From Chryseobacterium foetidum (GTDB lineage: Bacteria > Bacteroidota > Bacteroidia > Flavobacteriales > Weeksellaceae), in assembly GCF_025457425.1 (NCBI RefSeq), contig NZ_JAMXIA010000001.1, forward strand, positions 3,534,001 to 3,598,000: DNA of 64,000 bases. The letters are read 5' to 3'. This document shows, one piece after another, positions 35,156 to 44,281 of the stretch (positions within the stretch are counted from its first letter, which is position 1; each line of letters opens with the position of its first letter). A program made the position numbers and the translations under genes. Below the pieces are notes generated by a model that saw nothing but the letters and a program-made list of their open reading frames with translations, did no database searches and was not told the origin of the DNA.

Positions 35156-35974
35156 TTATTTTTTGATAAACTTCGATTTCTGAGTTTTACCGTCCTTAGT
35201 TTCGATAAGGATGTAATAAACTCCTGTTTGAAGTGTGCTGATGCTGAATCTGTTGTAATCTACAGTTCCTGCAGCAACTTTAAGTCCGCCGGCAGAATAG
35301 ATTTCTACAGATTTTGGAGATTCTTTTCCTACAAACTGTAAAGCTGTGTTTTCTGCATTTACAGCAAATTTAATATCGTTGTTTGATTTTGTAAGATCTG
35401 AAGTTGCCAAGACAGCTGCACTGTTATATTTCACATTATCTATGGCTAAAGCCGCGTGAGAAGAACCTGGGAAAGTAGGAGCCGGATTGCGGAATCTGAA
35501 AACGATGTATTGATTTGAAGACTGAGGAATTGTAAACGGAGCTACAGTTACAGGAGCAGTTCCGGAAAAAGTAAATGACTGAATCATTTGATAAGAAGCC
35601 GGTACGGCAGTATTAGCGGCAAGGTTAGAAGGATTGTCTACCAGACCTACCTCCAATGTCATACCACCTGTAGGAGTTGCAGTAAAAGTAAACTGTTTAG
35701 TTCCATCCGGTGCAACAATTTGAGGTGTTATTGCAAAGATATCTGCCGTCAAAGATCCTCCCGCATACATTTGAAGATATTTATTTCCTGTAGCCTGATC
35801 AACATAGACGTTTCTGTCTACATTTTTTTTAGCAACCCATCCGCTCACCATATTGTCATAGTTCGCTGGTGTAGAAACCACCGCTGATTCAAAATCTTCA
35901 TTAAGAGTTGCCAACTGTGCATTTGCTGAAATTGCTGTGAACATTAAAGCTCCAAAAAGTAATTTTACTTTCAT
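35156..35974 (-). CDS. T9SS-secreted protein with C-terminal sorting domain
   Basis: 272 residues from the ATG at 35974: signal peptide KVKLLFGALMFTAISANAQ, a choice-of-anchor-like beta-sandwich (LNEDFESAV, ASGWVAKKN-like, FRFRNPAPTFPGSSHAALAI) and a type A T9SS sorting domain (SVEIYSAGGLKVAAGTVDYN, then LQTGVYYILIETKDGKTQKS). It should be secreted or anchored at the cell surface. The longer open frame upstream lies in the promoter. It is divergent from the heme receptor gene and shares its operator motif, so it may be an iron/heme-regulated surface protein. Confidence 0.88.
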   Translation of the reverse strand: MKVKLLFGALMFTAISANAQLATLNEDFESAVVSTPANYDNMVSGWVAKKNVDRNVYVDQATGNKYLQMYAGGSLTADIFAITPQIVAPDGTKQFTFTATPTGGMTLEVGLVDNPSNLAANTAVPASYQMIQSFTFSGTAPVTVAPFTIPQSSNQYIVFRFRNPAPTFPGSSHAALAIDNVKYNSAAVLATSDLTKSNNDIKFAVNAENTALQFVGKESPKSVEIYSAGGLKVAAGTVDYNRFSISTLQTGVYYILIETKDGKTQKSKFIKK

Positions 35975-36002
35975 AACATTGTTATTATTTAGAATTATTC
36001 TA

Positions 36003-36010
36003 CAAAAGTA
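36003..36010 (-). promoter_or_regulatory. -7 promoter element of the T9SS-sorted gene (TACTTTTG)
   Basis: Perfect TAnnTTTG match on the minus strand, 28 bases before the ATG. The 25-bp dyad at 36015-36039 lies 4 bases upstream. Confidence 0.65.
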
Positions 36011-36014
36011 AATA

Positions 36015-36039
36015 TTTATTTTTAAACATTCTAAATAAA
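36015..36039. promoter_or_regulatory. Putative iron/heme operator, site 1
   Basis: TTTATTTTTA-N4-TTCTAAATAAA, an imperfect dyad with TTTATTT/AAATAAA ends and Fur-box-like composition. It matches site 2 (36223-36247) in 21 of 25 positions and sits 4 bases upstream of the minus-strand -7 element. Confidence 0.65.
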
Positions 36040-36222
36040 AAGATGATATTTGTCTTGTTTTTATGTTAAATCTACGTTTATGACTCATAAAGAATCAATA
36101 GTAGTCTGCTTTGTAAGTACTATGAATAAAGGGTTTTATTTGATTTTTAATCACTGATTATTGACATGGGAATTTTATTACAATCCGCCAACCGGGAAAA
36201 TGTCATACCATAAAATCTGCTA

Positions 36223-36247
36223 TTTATTTTTATCTGTTCTAAATAAA
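36223..36247. promoter_or_regulatory. Putative iron/heme operator, site 2
   Basis: The same 25-bp dyad as site 1, here 4 bases upstream of the TonB receptor -7 element. It covers the -33 region, so binding should block transcription. Confidence 0.65.
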
Positions 36248-36251
36248 CCAT

Positions 36252-36259
36252 TATATTTG
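36252..36259 (+). promoter_or_regulatory. -7 promoter element of the heme operon (TATATTTG)
   Basis: Perfect TAnnTTTG match, 18 bases before the receptor ATG at 36278; this rules out the upstream start at 36161. Confidence 0.65.
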
Positions 36260-36277
36260 TCAAAATTTTTTTTCCAC

Positions 36278-38413
36278 ATGAAGAAGAGAGTACTGTCGAT
36301 TTTGGCATTATCAGCGATTACGAGCATCTATGCTCAAGAGAAAGATTCTGCAAATCAAAAAAATATAAGTGAGGTAGTAATTACCGGACAATATATGCAG
36401 CAGTCGATCAATAAATCAATTTACAAGGTTGAAGTAATTGATGCTGAGATGATTAAAAATATGGCGGTTACCACAGCTGCGGAAGTTCTGAACCAAAACC
36501 TGAACATTCAGATTGTTCCAGATGCAGGCGACGGAAGTTCACAGGCCAATATCATGGGATTGGGAGGTGCTTACACCAAAATTCTGATCGATAATATCCC
36601 GGTGGTTACAGACAGGGGCAGTGGAAATCAAATGGATTTAAGCAAAATCAACGTCAACAATATCGAGCGTATCGAGGTGGTGAAAGGTGCAATGGGCGTT
36701 GAGTACGGAAATAACGCTGTAACGGGCGTTATCAATATTATTACAAAGAAAAACTACAGTAAAAAAGTTAATGTAAACCTTTCACTTCAGGAAGAAACTG
36801 TTGGGAAAGATTACGACTGGTTTAAGAAAGGAAACGGAAGACATATTCAGTCTTTAAACTTAGGATATAAAATCAATGCCAACTGGACGGTAACTGCCGA
36901 TATCAATCACAACGATTTTCAGGGTTATAAAGGAAGATTTAACGGATATAAATATTTCAGCCCTGCAAACGACGGAAACCGTGGCTACGAATGGCTTCCC
37001 AAAGATCTTTTAACTACAAATGGAGCGGTAAGATATTCTAAAAACAATACTACATTATTTTATAAGGTCAACTATTTAAGAGAAAATATCAACTTCCGAA
37101 ATCAGATTGTAAATGAATTTTCTCTGGGCGGAGGTAATAAAACCTACACTTCAGACGACACAGATTATTTCACCAAAAGATGGATTCACCAGTTGAATGT
37201 TCAGACAAAACTGGGTAGAATCAATTATATGGGAGATTTTTCTTATCAGACTCAGGAAAGAGAAAGCCAGAATTATAAATACGATGTTCCTAACCGTACA
37301 GAGATAACAAGAGACAGTAAAAGCATGTATTATGACTCTAAGGTGCTGTATTCCCGTGGGTTATTCAGTAATTTCTTAGACAGTGAAAAATTCAATTTTC
37401 AGTTGGGATACGAGCTCGACAGAACGAGTGGTTATGCAACGGGTTCTACAGTAGCCTACAATCCTCAGGAAATAAATAATGTTAACAGATCTGTATTCAG
37501 CTACGCTAATTTTATTTCTGCTGAATGGAAAGTTTCAGACGATTTCTCTTTAAGACCGGGATTCCGTTTGGCGTTGAGCGACAGATTCGATTCTCAGCAA
37601 AACTATTCATTAACTGCCAGATACAGCACTTCAGAAAAGTCTGATCTCCGCGCTGTTTTTGGATCTTCTAACAGATTTCCTACCTACGAAGAATTATACA
37701 CCTATGTAGTTGATGCCAATCACGACATCAGAGGAAATGAAAATTTAAAACCCGAAACAGGATATTCTGTAGGGTTATTTTGGGACTATAAAACTAAAAA
37801 TTCTAATGCCTGGAATTTCGATGTAAGCCTTTCCGGGATGTATCTGGATGTACAGGACAGAATTGAAAATGTAGTTATCAGCAACAGCCCACTGCGTTTT
37901 ACTTTTCTGAATATCAACAAATACAGTTCAATGATTTTCGGGGGCGGATTTACTGCAAAACGCAATAATTTCTCTCTGAATGCAGGCGTTTCTTTTATGG
38001 GGATTTCTCAGGAGTTAACAGCAGGAAATATCACCTCACCAGACGATTACAATTTTTATGCAGAAGCCAATTTAGCTGCTAATTATACGCTTCCTAAAAC
38101 AAATACTCTGTTTGCTCTTTATTATAAATATACAGGATCAAGAAAACAGTTTGTTCAGGAATCAAATATCGATCTTTCGGCACCGCCAAAATTTATACTC
38201 GGTGAAGTTGGAAGTTTCAGTATGTTAAACTTTACGGTTTCCCAGCCATTCTTTAACAATCATTTTGAAATTGCAGCCGGTATCAAAAATATATTTGATG
38301 TCAGCAGTCTGAGAAACTCAATTATACAGAGTGATGCGCACAGTGCAGCAGCAGGAAACCAGAACCTTTTCTATGGCAGAAGCTACTTTGCCAGATTAAA
38401 TTATAACTTTTAA
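36278..38413 (+). CDS. TonB-dependent heme receptor
   Basis: 711 residues from the ATG at 36278. Signal peptide (VLSILALSAITSIYAQ), TonB box region (ISEVVITGQYMQ), plug domain (TTAAEVLNQNLNIQIVPDAG, NNIERIEVVKGAMGVEYGNN, AVTGVINIITKK) and a 22-strand beta-barrel ending in YGRSYFARLNYNF with the terminal aromatic residue. It imports a ligand across the outer membrane using TonB energy. HmuY and heme ABC genes directly downstream point to heme. HmuR-like name avoided because the specificity is inferred. Confidence 0.92.
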   Translation: MKKRVLSILALSAITSIYAQEKDSANQKNISEVVITGQYMQQSINKSIYKVEVIDAEMIKNMAVTTAAEVLNQNLNIQIVPDAGDGSSQANIMGLGGAYTKILIDNIPVVTDRGSGNQMDLSKINVNNIERIEVVKGAMGVEYGNNAVTGVINIITKKNYSKKVNVNLSLQEETVGKDYDWFKKGNGRHIQSLNLGYKINANWTVTADINHNDFQGYKGRFNGYKYFSPANDGNRGYEWLPKDLLTTNGAVRYSKNNTTLFYKVNYLRENINFRNQIVNEFSLGGGNKTYTSDDTDYFTKRWIHQLNVQTKLGRINYMGDFSYQTQERESQNYKYDVPNRTEITRDSKSMYYDSKVLYSRGLFSNFLDSEKFNFQLGYELDRTSGYATGSTVAYNPQEINNVNRSVFSYANFISAEWKVSDDFSLRPGFRLALSDRFDSQQNYSLTARYSTSEKSDLRAVFGSSNRFPTYEELYTYVVDANHDIRGNENLKPETGYSVGLFWDYKTKNSNAWNFDVSLSGMYLDVQDRIENVVISNSPLRFTFLNINKYSSMIFGGGFTAKRNNFSLNAGVSFMGISQELTAGNITSPDDYNFYAEANLAANYTLPKTNTLFALYYKYTGSRKQFVQESNIDLSAPPKFILGEVGSFSMLNFTVSQPFFNNHFEIAAGIKNIFDVSSLRNSIIQSDAHSAAAGNQNLFYGRSYFARLNYNF

Positions 38414-38423
38414 AATATCGAAA

Positions 38424-39524
38424 ATGAAAAAAATACTTTTTGGATTATTAATGGGAACTCTCACAGTTTCTCAGTCTTGCATCAATGACAACGAAGATAT
38501 TGTTGCTGTAGCACCAATTGACGGAGATTTAGTGAATGTAAGCGTAGGCGGTGCCACCCAACCCAATCAGGTTTGGTTTGATTTAAGTGAAAATAAATTT
38601 GTCTCTACCAAAAGAACAGATTGGGATCTTGCATTTTATTCCGGCAGCCAGTTCAAAGTAGTTTTAAATTCATCCATCATGATGGCAGCAGCTAAAATTC
38701 CTAATGCAACCAATATTGATGCTGTAACTCCTGCAAGTGTTCTGTCTCTGCAGACTCAGGTTCAGGTAGCCAATTTTAATCCTGCTAACGAAGTATATAT
38801 TGATGATGTAAAAGGTGATTTTCCTTCAGGTTATACTGCCATCGGAGAAGTGAAATCTATGGATGCAGACAACGGAATCTATCTCCTTAATTTAGGGAAA
38901 GATGTTTATAATGGTCCCGTAGCATTGGGCGCCGTTACATATAGCGGTGATGCCAGAGGTTGGATGAAAATTCAGGTAACCAGATCAGGAGAAGGATATA
39001 AGATTAAATATGCTGAGCTTGGTGCAACAAATCACAAAGAGCTTACAGTGGCAAAAAATACTGCTTACAATTACAGTTTTGTAAGTCTTAAAAATAATAA
39101 AGAGGTCCTTATTCAGCCTGAAAAAAAGAAGTGGGATCTGTGCTTTTCAGTATTTACCAATATGATACCGGGAGCCGGCAGCTATGCCTACGCAGATTTT
39201 GTTAATAACAATAATGTAGGAAATGTTGGTGCTTACGAAGTTACGGTAGCAGCTCCGGCAACAGGTGTAGATGCTTACAACAGCTTTAAAGCTTCAGATA
39301 TTGATCAGTCTAAATTTATCTTTAACGATCACAGAATTATTGGTTCAAACTGGAGAGGCACCGCTACGGGTCCTGAAATTTTTGGAGACCGTTTTTACGT
39401 GATTAAAGATTCAGACGGATATTATTTTAAACTCAGATTTACAAGACTTACAAAAGAAAAAGCAGATGCACAGGGTCTTGCCGGCGAAAGAGGTTTCCCT
39501 TCATTTGAATACAAACCTTTGTAA
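38424..39524 (+). CDS. hmuY: HmuY family heme-binding lipoprotein
   Basis: 366 residues. Lipoprotein signal ending SQSCIND (Cys near residue 19). The body carries the HmuY pattern: VSVGGATQPNQVWFDLSENK, TKRTDWDLAFYSGSQFKVVL, KKWDLCFSVFTN and GSYAYADFV. HmuY proteins bind heme at the cell surface and pass it to the TonB receptor. It follows the receptor by 10 bases in the same operon. Longer than the Porphyromonas protein, which is usual for the flavobacterial type. Confidence 0.9.
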   Translation: MKKILFGLLMGTLTVSQSCINDNEDIVAVAPIDGDLVNVSVGGATQPNQVWFDLSENKFVSTKRTDWDLAFYSGSQFKVVLNSSIMMAAAKIPNATNIDAVTPASVLSLQTQVQVANFNPANEVYIDDVKGDFPSGYTAIGEVKSMDADNGIYLLNLGKDVYNGPVALGAVTYSGDARGWMKIQVTRSGEGYKIKYAELGATNHKELTVAKNTAYNYSFVSLKNNKEVLIQPEKKKWDLCFSVFTNMIPGAGSYAYADFVNNNNVGNVGAYEVTVAAPATGVDAYNSFKASDIDQSKFIFNDHRIIGSNWRGTATGPEIFGDRFYVIKDSDGYYFKLRFTRLTKEKADAQGLAGERGFPSFEYKPL

Positions 39525-39589
39525 TATATAAAAACGATTTAGGAAGCGGAGGCGTTAACATAATTGAACAATAATAAATTAAAATAAAA

Positions 39590-40468
39590 ATGAAAAAATT
39601 CATAGTAGCAGCATCCATGCTCATTGCAGTCTATTCTTGCAAAAAAGAAGATACAAAATCAACTGAAAACAATACCGAAGCAAAAGCAGAAGCGCCAAAA
39701 ACCAACCATAAAATTGTAACCCTAAACGGTGGAATTACAGAAATTGTTGCCGCTTTAGGGCATGAAAAAGAAATCGTTGCAACTGATGTTACCAGCACTT
39801 ATCCGGAAGGTTTAAAAACTTCTGCTGAAAATTTAGGTCACGTGAGATCAATTACAATTGAGCCAATCATGGCTGTTTCTCCAACTTTGATCTTAGCATC
39901 AGACAAAGACATCAACCCTGATTTAATGGGGAAAATAAAGTCTTCAGGAATCAAAACTGAAACTTTCAAGCAGGAATATTCTGTGGAAGGAACCAAAAAA
40001 TTAATCGCTGACGTGGCAAAAGCCATCGGAAATAATGATTATCAGAAATTAAATGATAAAATCGATTCAGATTTAGCTCAGGTTCAGACGCTGACTAAAA
40101 AACCAAAAGTTCTTTTCATCTACGCAAGAGGAAATATGATGATGGTTTCAGGTAGAAATACACCGATGGCAGCACTGATCGGTATTGCAGGCGGTGAAAA
40201 CGCCGTGAATGATTTTGAAGATTTCAAACCATTGACTCCGGAAGCTGTAGTAAAAGCAAATCCTGACATATTGTTCCTATTCTCAAGCGGACTGGAAAGC
40301 TCTGGTGGAATTGAGGGTGTTTTGAAAGCTCCGGGAGTTGCGCAAACCAATGCCGGAAAAAACAAAAAAGTAATTGCTATGGATGGAGGCCTGATTTCAG
40401 GTTTCGGACCAAGACTGGGAGAGGCTGCAGTTTCATTAAACAAACTTCTGATTGAAAACGCAAAGTAA
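39590..40468 (+). CDS. hmuT: Heme ABC transporter substrate-binding lipoprotein
   Basis: 292 residues. Lipobox AVYSCKK (Cys near residue 17), then a class III periplasmic-binding fold: IVTLNGGITEIVAALGHEKE, EPIMAVSPTLILASDKDINP, ARGNMMMVSGRNTPMAALIG and PLTPEAVVKANPDILFLFSS. It delivers heme to the permease encoded by the next gene, whose start overlaps by 17 bases. A short fragment of the dispersed repeat (about 39536-39557) lies just upstream. Confidence 0.9.
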   Translation: MKKFIVAASMLIAVYSCKKEDTKSTENNTEAKAEAPKTNHKIVTLNGGITEIVAALGHEKEIVATDVTSTYPEGLKTSAENLGHVRSITIEPIMAVSPTLILASDKDINPDLMGKIKSSGIKTETFKQEYSVEGTKKLIADVAKAIGNNDYQKLNDKIDSDLAQVQTLTKKPKVLFIYARGNMMMVSGRNTPMAALIGIAGGENAVNDFEDFKPLTPEAVVKANPDILFLFSSGLESSGGIEGVLKAPGVAQTNAGKNKKVIAMDGGLISGFGPRLGEAAVSLNKLLIENAK

Positions 40469-41492
40469 ACTATATTTTTACATCACACTAAGTACCATAC
40501 TGCTTGCCTTGATAGCAGTATGGTCTCTCGGCACAGGAGTTTATGATTTCGGAGGGAAATCTGCTTTTGAAGTTTTGGGAAAAGTCATCACCGGAGATTC
40601 CACCGTGTCACTGAGCGATAAATATGTAGTCTGGGACGTTCGGGCAGCGAGAATTGTTATGGCAATTCTTATCGGAAGTATGCTTTCGGTTTCAGGAACA
40701 AGTCTGCAGGGATTATTCAGAAATCCACTGGCAACAGGAGATTTAATCGGACTTACGGCGGGAGCAACTTTAATGGCAGCCATCACAATTGTTTTAGGAG
40801 GATATTTCAAAGACTATCTTCCTGAAGCAGTACAGTTTTCGCTCGTCGGAATTTCGGCTTTCATCGGTTCACTGCTCGCCATGCTTTTGGTGTACAGGAT
40901 TTCCACCACCGGAGGCAAAACCAATGTAGTGATGATGCTCCTCAGTGGTGTCGCTATTTCTGCCATCGGATTTTCCATTGTTGGTTTTCTTATTTATATT
41001 TCAAAAGACGATCAGCTAAGAGATTTAACATTCTGGAACATGGGAAGCCTCGCCGGCGCCACATGGACTAAAAATGCAATTCTGACTACAGTACTTTTAT
41101 TTTCATTCAGCATCCTTCTTCCGAAAGGAAAGGCGCTCAACGCAATGATGCTGGGCGAAAGAGATGCACAGCATTTGGGAATCAATGTTGAAAGATTAAA
41201 AAAGCAGATTGTTATCATCGTTTCATTAATGGTGGGAACATGTGTTGCTTTTTCAGGAACCATAGGGTTTGTTGGCTTGATTGTACCTTATATCCTGAGA
41301 CTTATATTTAAATCAAATTACGGATTTATAATGCCTTTGTCATCTGTTTTCGGAAGTATTTTGTTGCTCACGGCAGACACTCTTAGCAGAAGTATCGTGG
41401 AACCATCTGAATTGCCGATCGGAATTCTTACTGCAATGATGGGTGCACCTATTTTCATCGCCATTTTAATGAAATTTAAAAAGTCAATCTAA
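40452..41492 (+). CDS. hmuU: Heme ABC transporter permease (FecCD family)
   Basis: 346 residues with about ten membrane helices. FecCD motifs: VRAARIVMAILIGSMLSVSG, QGLFRNPLATGDLIGLTAGA, GERDAQHLGINVERLKKQ and SGTIGFVGLIVPYILRLIFK. It starts with TTG, overlapping hmuT by 17 bases, and its last base overlaps the start of hmuV. It forms the inner-membrane channel for heme. Confidence 0.93.
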   Translation: MKTQSKLYFYITLSTILLALIAVWSLGTGVYDFGGKSAFEVLGKVITGDSTVSLSDKYVVWDVRAARIVMAILIGSMLSVSGTSLQGLFRNPLATGDLIGLTAGATLMAAITIVLGGYFKDYLPEAVQFSLVGISAFIGSLLAMLLVYRISTTGGKTNVVMMLLSGVAISAIGFSIVGFLIYISKDDQLRDLTFWNMGSLAGATWTKNAILTTVLLFSFSILLPKGKALNAMMLGERDAQHLGINVERLKKQIVIIVSLMVGTCVAFSGTIGFVGLIVPYILRLIFKSNYGFIMPLSSVFGSILLLTADTLSRSIVEPSELPIGILTAMMGAPIFIAILMKFKKSI

Positions 41493-42262
41493 TGATTAAG
41501 GCACAGCAGATCAGTTATAAACACAAAGAATTTCATATTCTCAATAATGTGGATGTGTCTTTGGGCTTTGGCGAATTTTTAGCCATCGTCGGACCCAACG
41601 GAGCCGGAAAATCAAGCCTTCTGAGTGTTTTGGCAAATGAAGTGAAGAGTGCACAACAGATTTTATTTAAAGATAAAAACATCACCGACTGGAAAATTAC
41701 AGAACTTTCTAAACATAAAGCTAAATTTTCCCAGCACAATTCAAACGACATTCCTCTGGAAGTGAAAGATGTAGTGATGATGGGGCGTTATCCCTATTTT
41801 GATGCCCAGCCGAAAGAGGAAGATCTTCAGGCAACAGACCAAATGATGCATCAGACCGACGTTTATCATTTAAAAGACAGAGAATACAACACTTTGTCCG
41901 GCGGCGAAAAACAGCGTGTTCATTTGTCGAGAGTTTTGGCTCAGTTGCAAAATGAAATCACCCAAAAGCTTCTTTTTCTGGATGAACCTTTGAATAATCT
42001 GGATGTAAAACACCAATACAAGGCTCTGGAAATCATTAAAAATTTCACTCAGAATGAAAATTCGGCAGTAGTAGTTCTTCACGATTTAAATTTAGCGGCT
42101 CAATACGCAGACAAGATTTTACTGATGAAATCCGGAGAAGTAGCAGCTTACGGAACACCGGAAGAAGTGTTCACAGCAGAAAATATCAGTGAAGCGTACA
42201 ATTTTCCCTGTACGATTTGCGACCATCCAATCACCAGCAACCCAATGATTATTTTTGGATAA
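41492..42262 (+). CDS. hmuV: Heme ABC transporter ATP-binding protein
   Basis: 256 residues. Walker A GPNGAGKSSL, Q-loop FSQHNSND, signature LSGGEKQRVHLSRVLAQL, Walker B LLFLDEPLNNLD and the switch His in VVLHDLNLAAQYAD. The HmuV type is shown by the short 'LAQLQNEITQKLLFLDEP' insertion. It powers heme import with the preceding permease and overlaps it by one base. Confidence 0.94.
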   Translation: MIKAQQISYKHKEFHILNNVDVSLGFGEFLAIVGPNGAGKSSLLSVLANEVKSAQQILFKDKNITDWKITELSKHKAKFSQHNSNDIPLEVKDVVMMGRYPYFDAQPKEEDLQATDQMMHQTDVYHLKDREYNTLSGGEKQRVHLSRVLAQLQNEITQKLLFLDEPLNNLDVKHQYKALEIIKNFTQNENSAVVVLHDLNLAAQYADKILLMKSGEVAAYGTPEEVFTAENISEAYNFPCTICDHPITSNPMIIFG

Positions 42263-42914
42263 TATGGAAGAAAAAGATTTAAAAATATTAGCACAGAATC
42301 TCGCCAATCCTGAGGGCGAAACCGGTTTGAAAGTTGCCGAAATGATGAATGCCACCAACATCGGAATGACGGTTGAAAGTATACAAACGCTTTTGATTGA
42401 AGATGGCGAAAGCATTCTCGAAATCGGACACGGCAATGCTGCCCATGTCAAAAGCATTTTAAATTTAGCCAAAGATTTAAAATATACAGGAATCGATATT
42501 TCCCAAACCATGCACAATGAAGCCCAAAGATTAAATACTGAATTTAAAAATCAGGCAGAATTTGTTTTGTATGAAGGAACGAAATTACCTTTCGAAGATC
42601 AGACTTTCGATAAAATATTTACAGTAAATACGGTTTATTTCTGGGAAAATCCTGTAGAATATCTAAATGAAATTTATAGAATTTTAAAAGACAGCGGAAC
42701 CTTCGTTCTTACTTTCGGGCAGCGTGATTTTATGGAAACTCTGCCTTTCACACAGTATGATTTTAAACTCTACAACTCCGATGAAATGGAAGAAACGGTT
42801 TCTAAAAGTCATTTCAAAAGAATGAAAATTTCAGAAAAAGAAGAGCAGGTAAAAAGTAAAGCAGGCGGAGAAACCGTCACAAGATTATACACAGTTTTAA
42901 CAATCAAAAAATAA
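42255..42914 (+). CDS. Class I SAM-dependent methyltransferase in the heme operon
   Basis: 219 residues. SAM motif I ESILEIGHGNAAHVKS, motif II YTGIDISQTMHNEA, and IFTVNTVYFWENPVEYLNEI; this is the Methyltransf_11 type. It overlaps hmuV by 8 bases and ends 4 bases before hmuS, so it is an integral member of the operon. Its substrate is not known. A role in heme or tetrapyrrole handling is an inference from place only. Confidence 0.88.
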   Translation: MDNMEEKDLKILAQNLANPEGETGLKVAEMMNATNIGMTVESIQTLLIEDGESILEIGHGNAAHVKSILNLAKDLKYTGIDISQTMHNEAQRLNTEFKNQAEFVLYEGTKLPFEDQTFDKIFTVNTVYFWENPVEYLNEIYRILKDSGTFVLTFGQRDFMETLPFTQYDFKLYNSDEMEETVSKSHFKRMKISEKEEQVKSKAGGETVTRLYTVLTIKK

Positions 42915-42918
42915 ATAA

Positions 42919-43947
42919 ATGAGCACTTTAGTTAACGAATTAAAAGAAAAATGGGAAGCTCTGAAAGCTGAAAACCCACATTTAAGAATAAGAAATGCAG
43001 CAGATCAGTTAGGCGTAAGCGAAGTTGAATTGTTGGCAACCAACGTTGGAGAAGGCGTTACCGTCCTAAAACCTGAATTTGCAAACATCTTAACCGAAGT
43101 TGAGCAGTTAGGAAAAGTAATGGCTTTAACGAGAAACGACGAATGCGTTCACGAAAGAAAAGGCGTTTACAAAAACGGAGATTTCAGCAGCCCGCACGCG
43201 CAGCTTTTCGTGAATGAAGATATCGACTTGAGAATTTTCCAGAATCACTGGAGATCTGCTTTCGGAGTAGTGGAAGGCGACAGAAAAAGTCTTCAGTTTT
43301 TCGGAAAAGACGGTTTGGCTCTGCACAAAATCTATTTAACGAAAGACAGCAATGCTCAAGCTTTCGATACAATCGTTGAGAAATTTAAAGCTGAAGATCA
43401 AAGTGCAGCTTTGGAATTTGAAACTGTTGCTCCAAAAGCAGAAGAAAAAGCTGATTCTGAAATTGATGTGGAAGGTTTCCAAAAGTCATGGACAGAATTA
43501 AAAGATACCCACGATTTCTTTATGATGACCAGAAAATTTGGTGTTTCAAGAACTCAGGCTTTGAGACTTGCTCCTGAAGGTTATGCCAGGAAAATCGACA
43601 ATTCAAAAGTGGTAAATGTATTGGAAGAAGCTTCTGAAAAGAGCTTACCCATCATGATTTTCGTTGGGAACAGAGGAATTATACAGATCCACACCGGTGA
43701 AGTGAAGAAAACAATGTGGCACCAGCAATGGTTCAACGTAATGGATCCTGATTTCAATTTACACCTTGATGTAACTAAAATCGCTGAAGCCTGGATTGTA
43801 AAAAAACCAACAGAAGATGGTGAAGTTACCGCAATCGAAGTATTCAATAAAGAAGGAGACTTCATCGTACAGTTCTTCGGAAAAAGAAAACCGGGAATCC
43901 CTGAACTGCAGGAGTGGAAAGACCTTGTAGCAGGCTTAGAAAACTAA
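42919..43947 (+). CDS. hmuS: Hemin-degrading factor HmuS/HemS
   Basis: 342 residues with two similar halves (about 1-165 and 175-342), the duplicated HemS/ChuS fold: LATNVGEGVTVLKPEF, TRNDECVHERKGVY, HWRSAFGVVEGDRKSLQFFG in half 1; MIFVGNRGIIQIHTGEVKK and WHQQWFNVMDPDFNLHLDV in half 2. Such cytoplasmic proteins bind heme and release iron or pass heme on. Last gene of the operon, with a terminator at 43968. Confidence 0.95.
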   Translation: MSTLVNELKEKWEALKAENPHLRIRNAADQLGVSEVELLATNVGEGVTVLKPEFANILTEVEQLGKVMALTRNDECVHERKGVYKNGDFSSPHAQLFVNEDIDLRIFQNHWRSAFGVVEGDRKSLQFFGKDGLALHKIYLTKDSNAQAFDTIVEKFKAEDQSAALEFETVAPKAEEKADSEIDVEGFQKSWTELKDTHDFFMMTRKFGVSRTQALRLAPEGYARKIDNSKVVNVLEEASEKSLPIMIFVGNRGIIQIHTGEVKKTMWHQQWFNVMDPDFNLHLDVTKIAEAWIVKKPTEDGEVTAIEVFNKEGDFIVQFFGKRKPGIPELQEWKDLVAGLEN

Positions 43948-43967
43948 AAAGTTAGATTAATTGATAG

Positions 43968-43999
43968 GGTCGTCTTGTTTTTGCAGGGCGGCCTTTTTT
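43968..43999 (+). terminator. Terminator of the heme operon
   Basis: Stem GGTCGTC/GGCGGCC (two G-U pairs in RNA), 12-base loop, six T. Confidence 0.75.
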
Positions 44000-44015
44000 A
44001 TCTTAAACAAAATTC

Positions 44016-44219
44016 TTTTAACACATAGTCACATTAGTATTTAGTTTTAAATATTGAGGATATTTCAGATCACATCAGTTTAAAAATCAAAGATTTTTAC
44101 GAGCAAATAATATGAAAAAAGTTCAATCATTCATTTTTGAAAATCTTTGATTTTATCTAATGTGATCTAAAATATTCTCAATCATTATCTAAAATCTAAT
44201 GTGACTCATGTGTTTAAAA
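44016..44219. repeat. About 200-bp imperfect palindrome, MITE-like element
   Basis: The two halves are near mirror images: TTTTAACACATAGTCACATT against the complement of AATGTGACTCATGTGTTTAA at the ends, then ATATTGAG/CTCAATC, AGATCACAT/ATGTGATCT and AAATCAAAGATTTT/AAAATCTTTGATTTT toward the centre. The whole would fold as one long hairpin. It has no ORF and fills the 334-base gap after the terminator. A non-autonomous transposon remnant or a large structured RNA are both possible. Confidence 0.7.
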
Positions 44220-44281
44220 TTTTTATGTTTAGCTCAATTGTATGATATTTGTAAAAAGCTTCTGCTGTTAAAAAATTAACA

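Noticed and set aside
36161..36277. Longer N-terminus of the TonB receptor
   Set aside because: This stretch contains the -7 element and the putative operator; the signal peptide starts at 36278.
40541..40810. Minus-strand open frame inside hmuU
   Set aside because: Shadow of the permease gene without start context or known domain.
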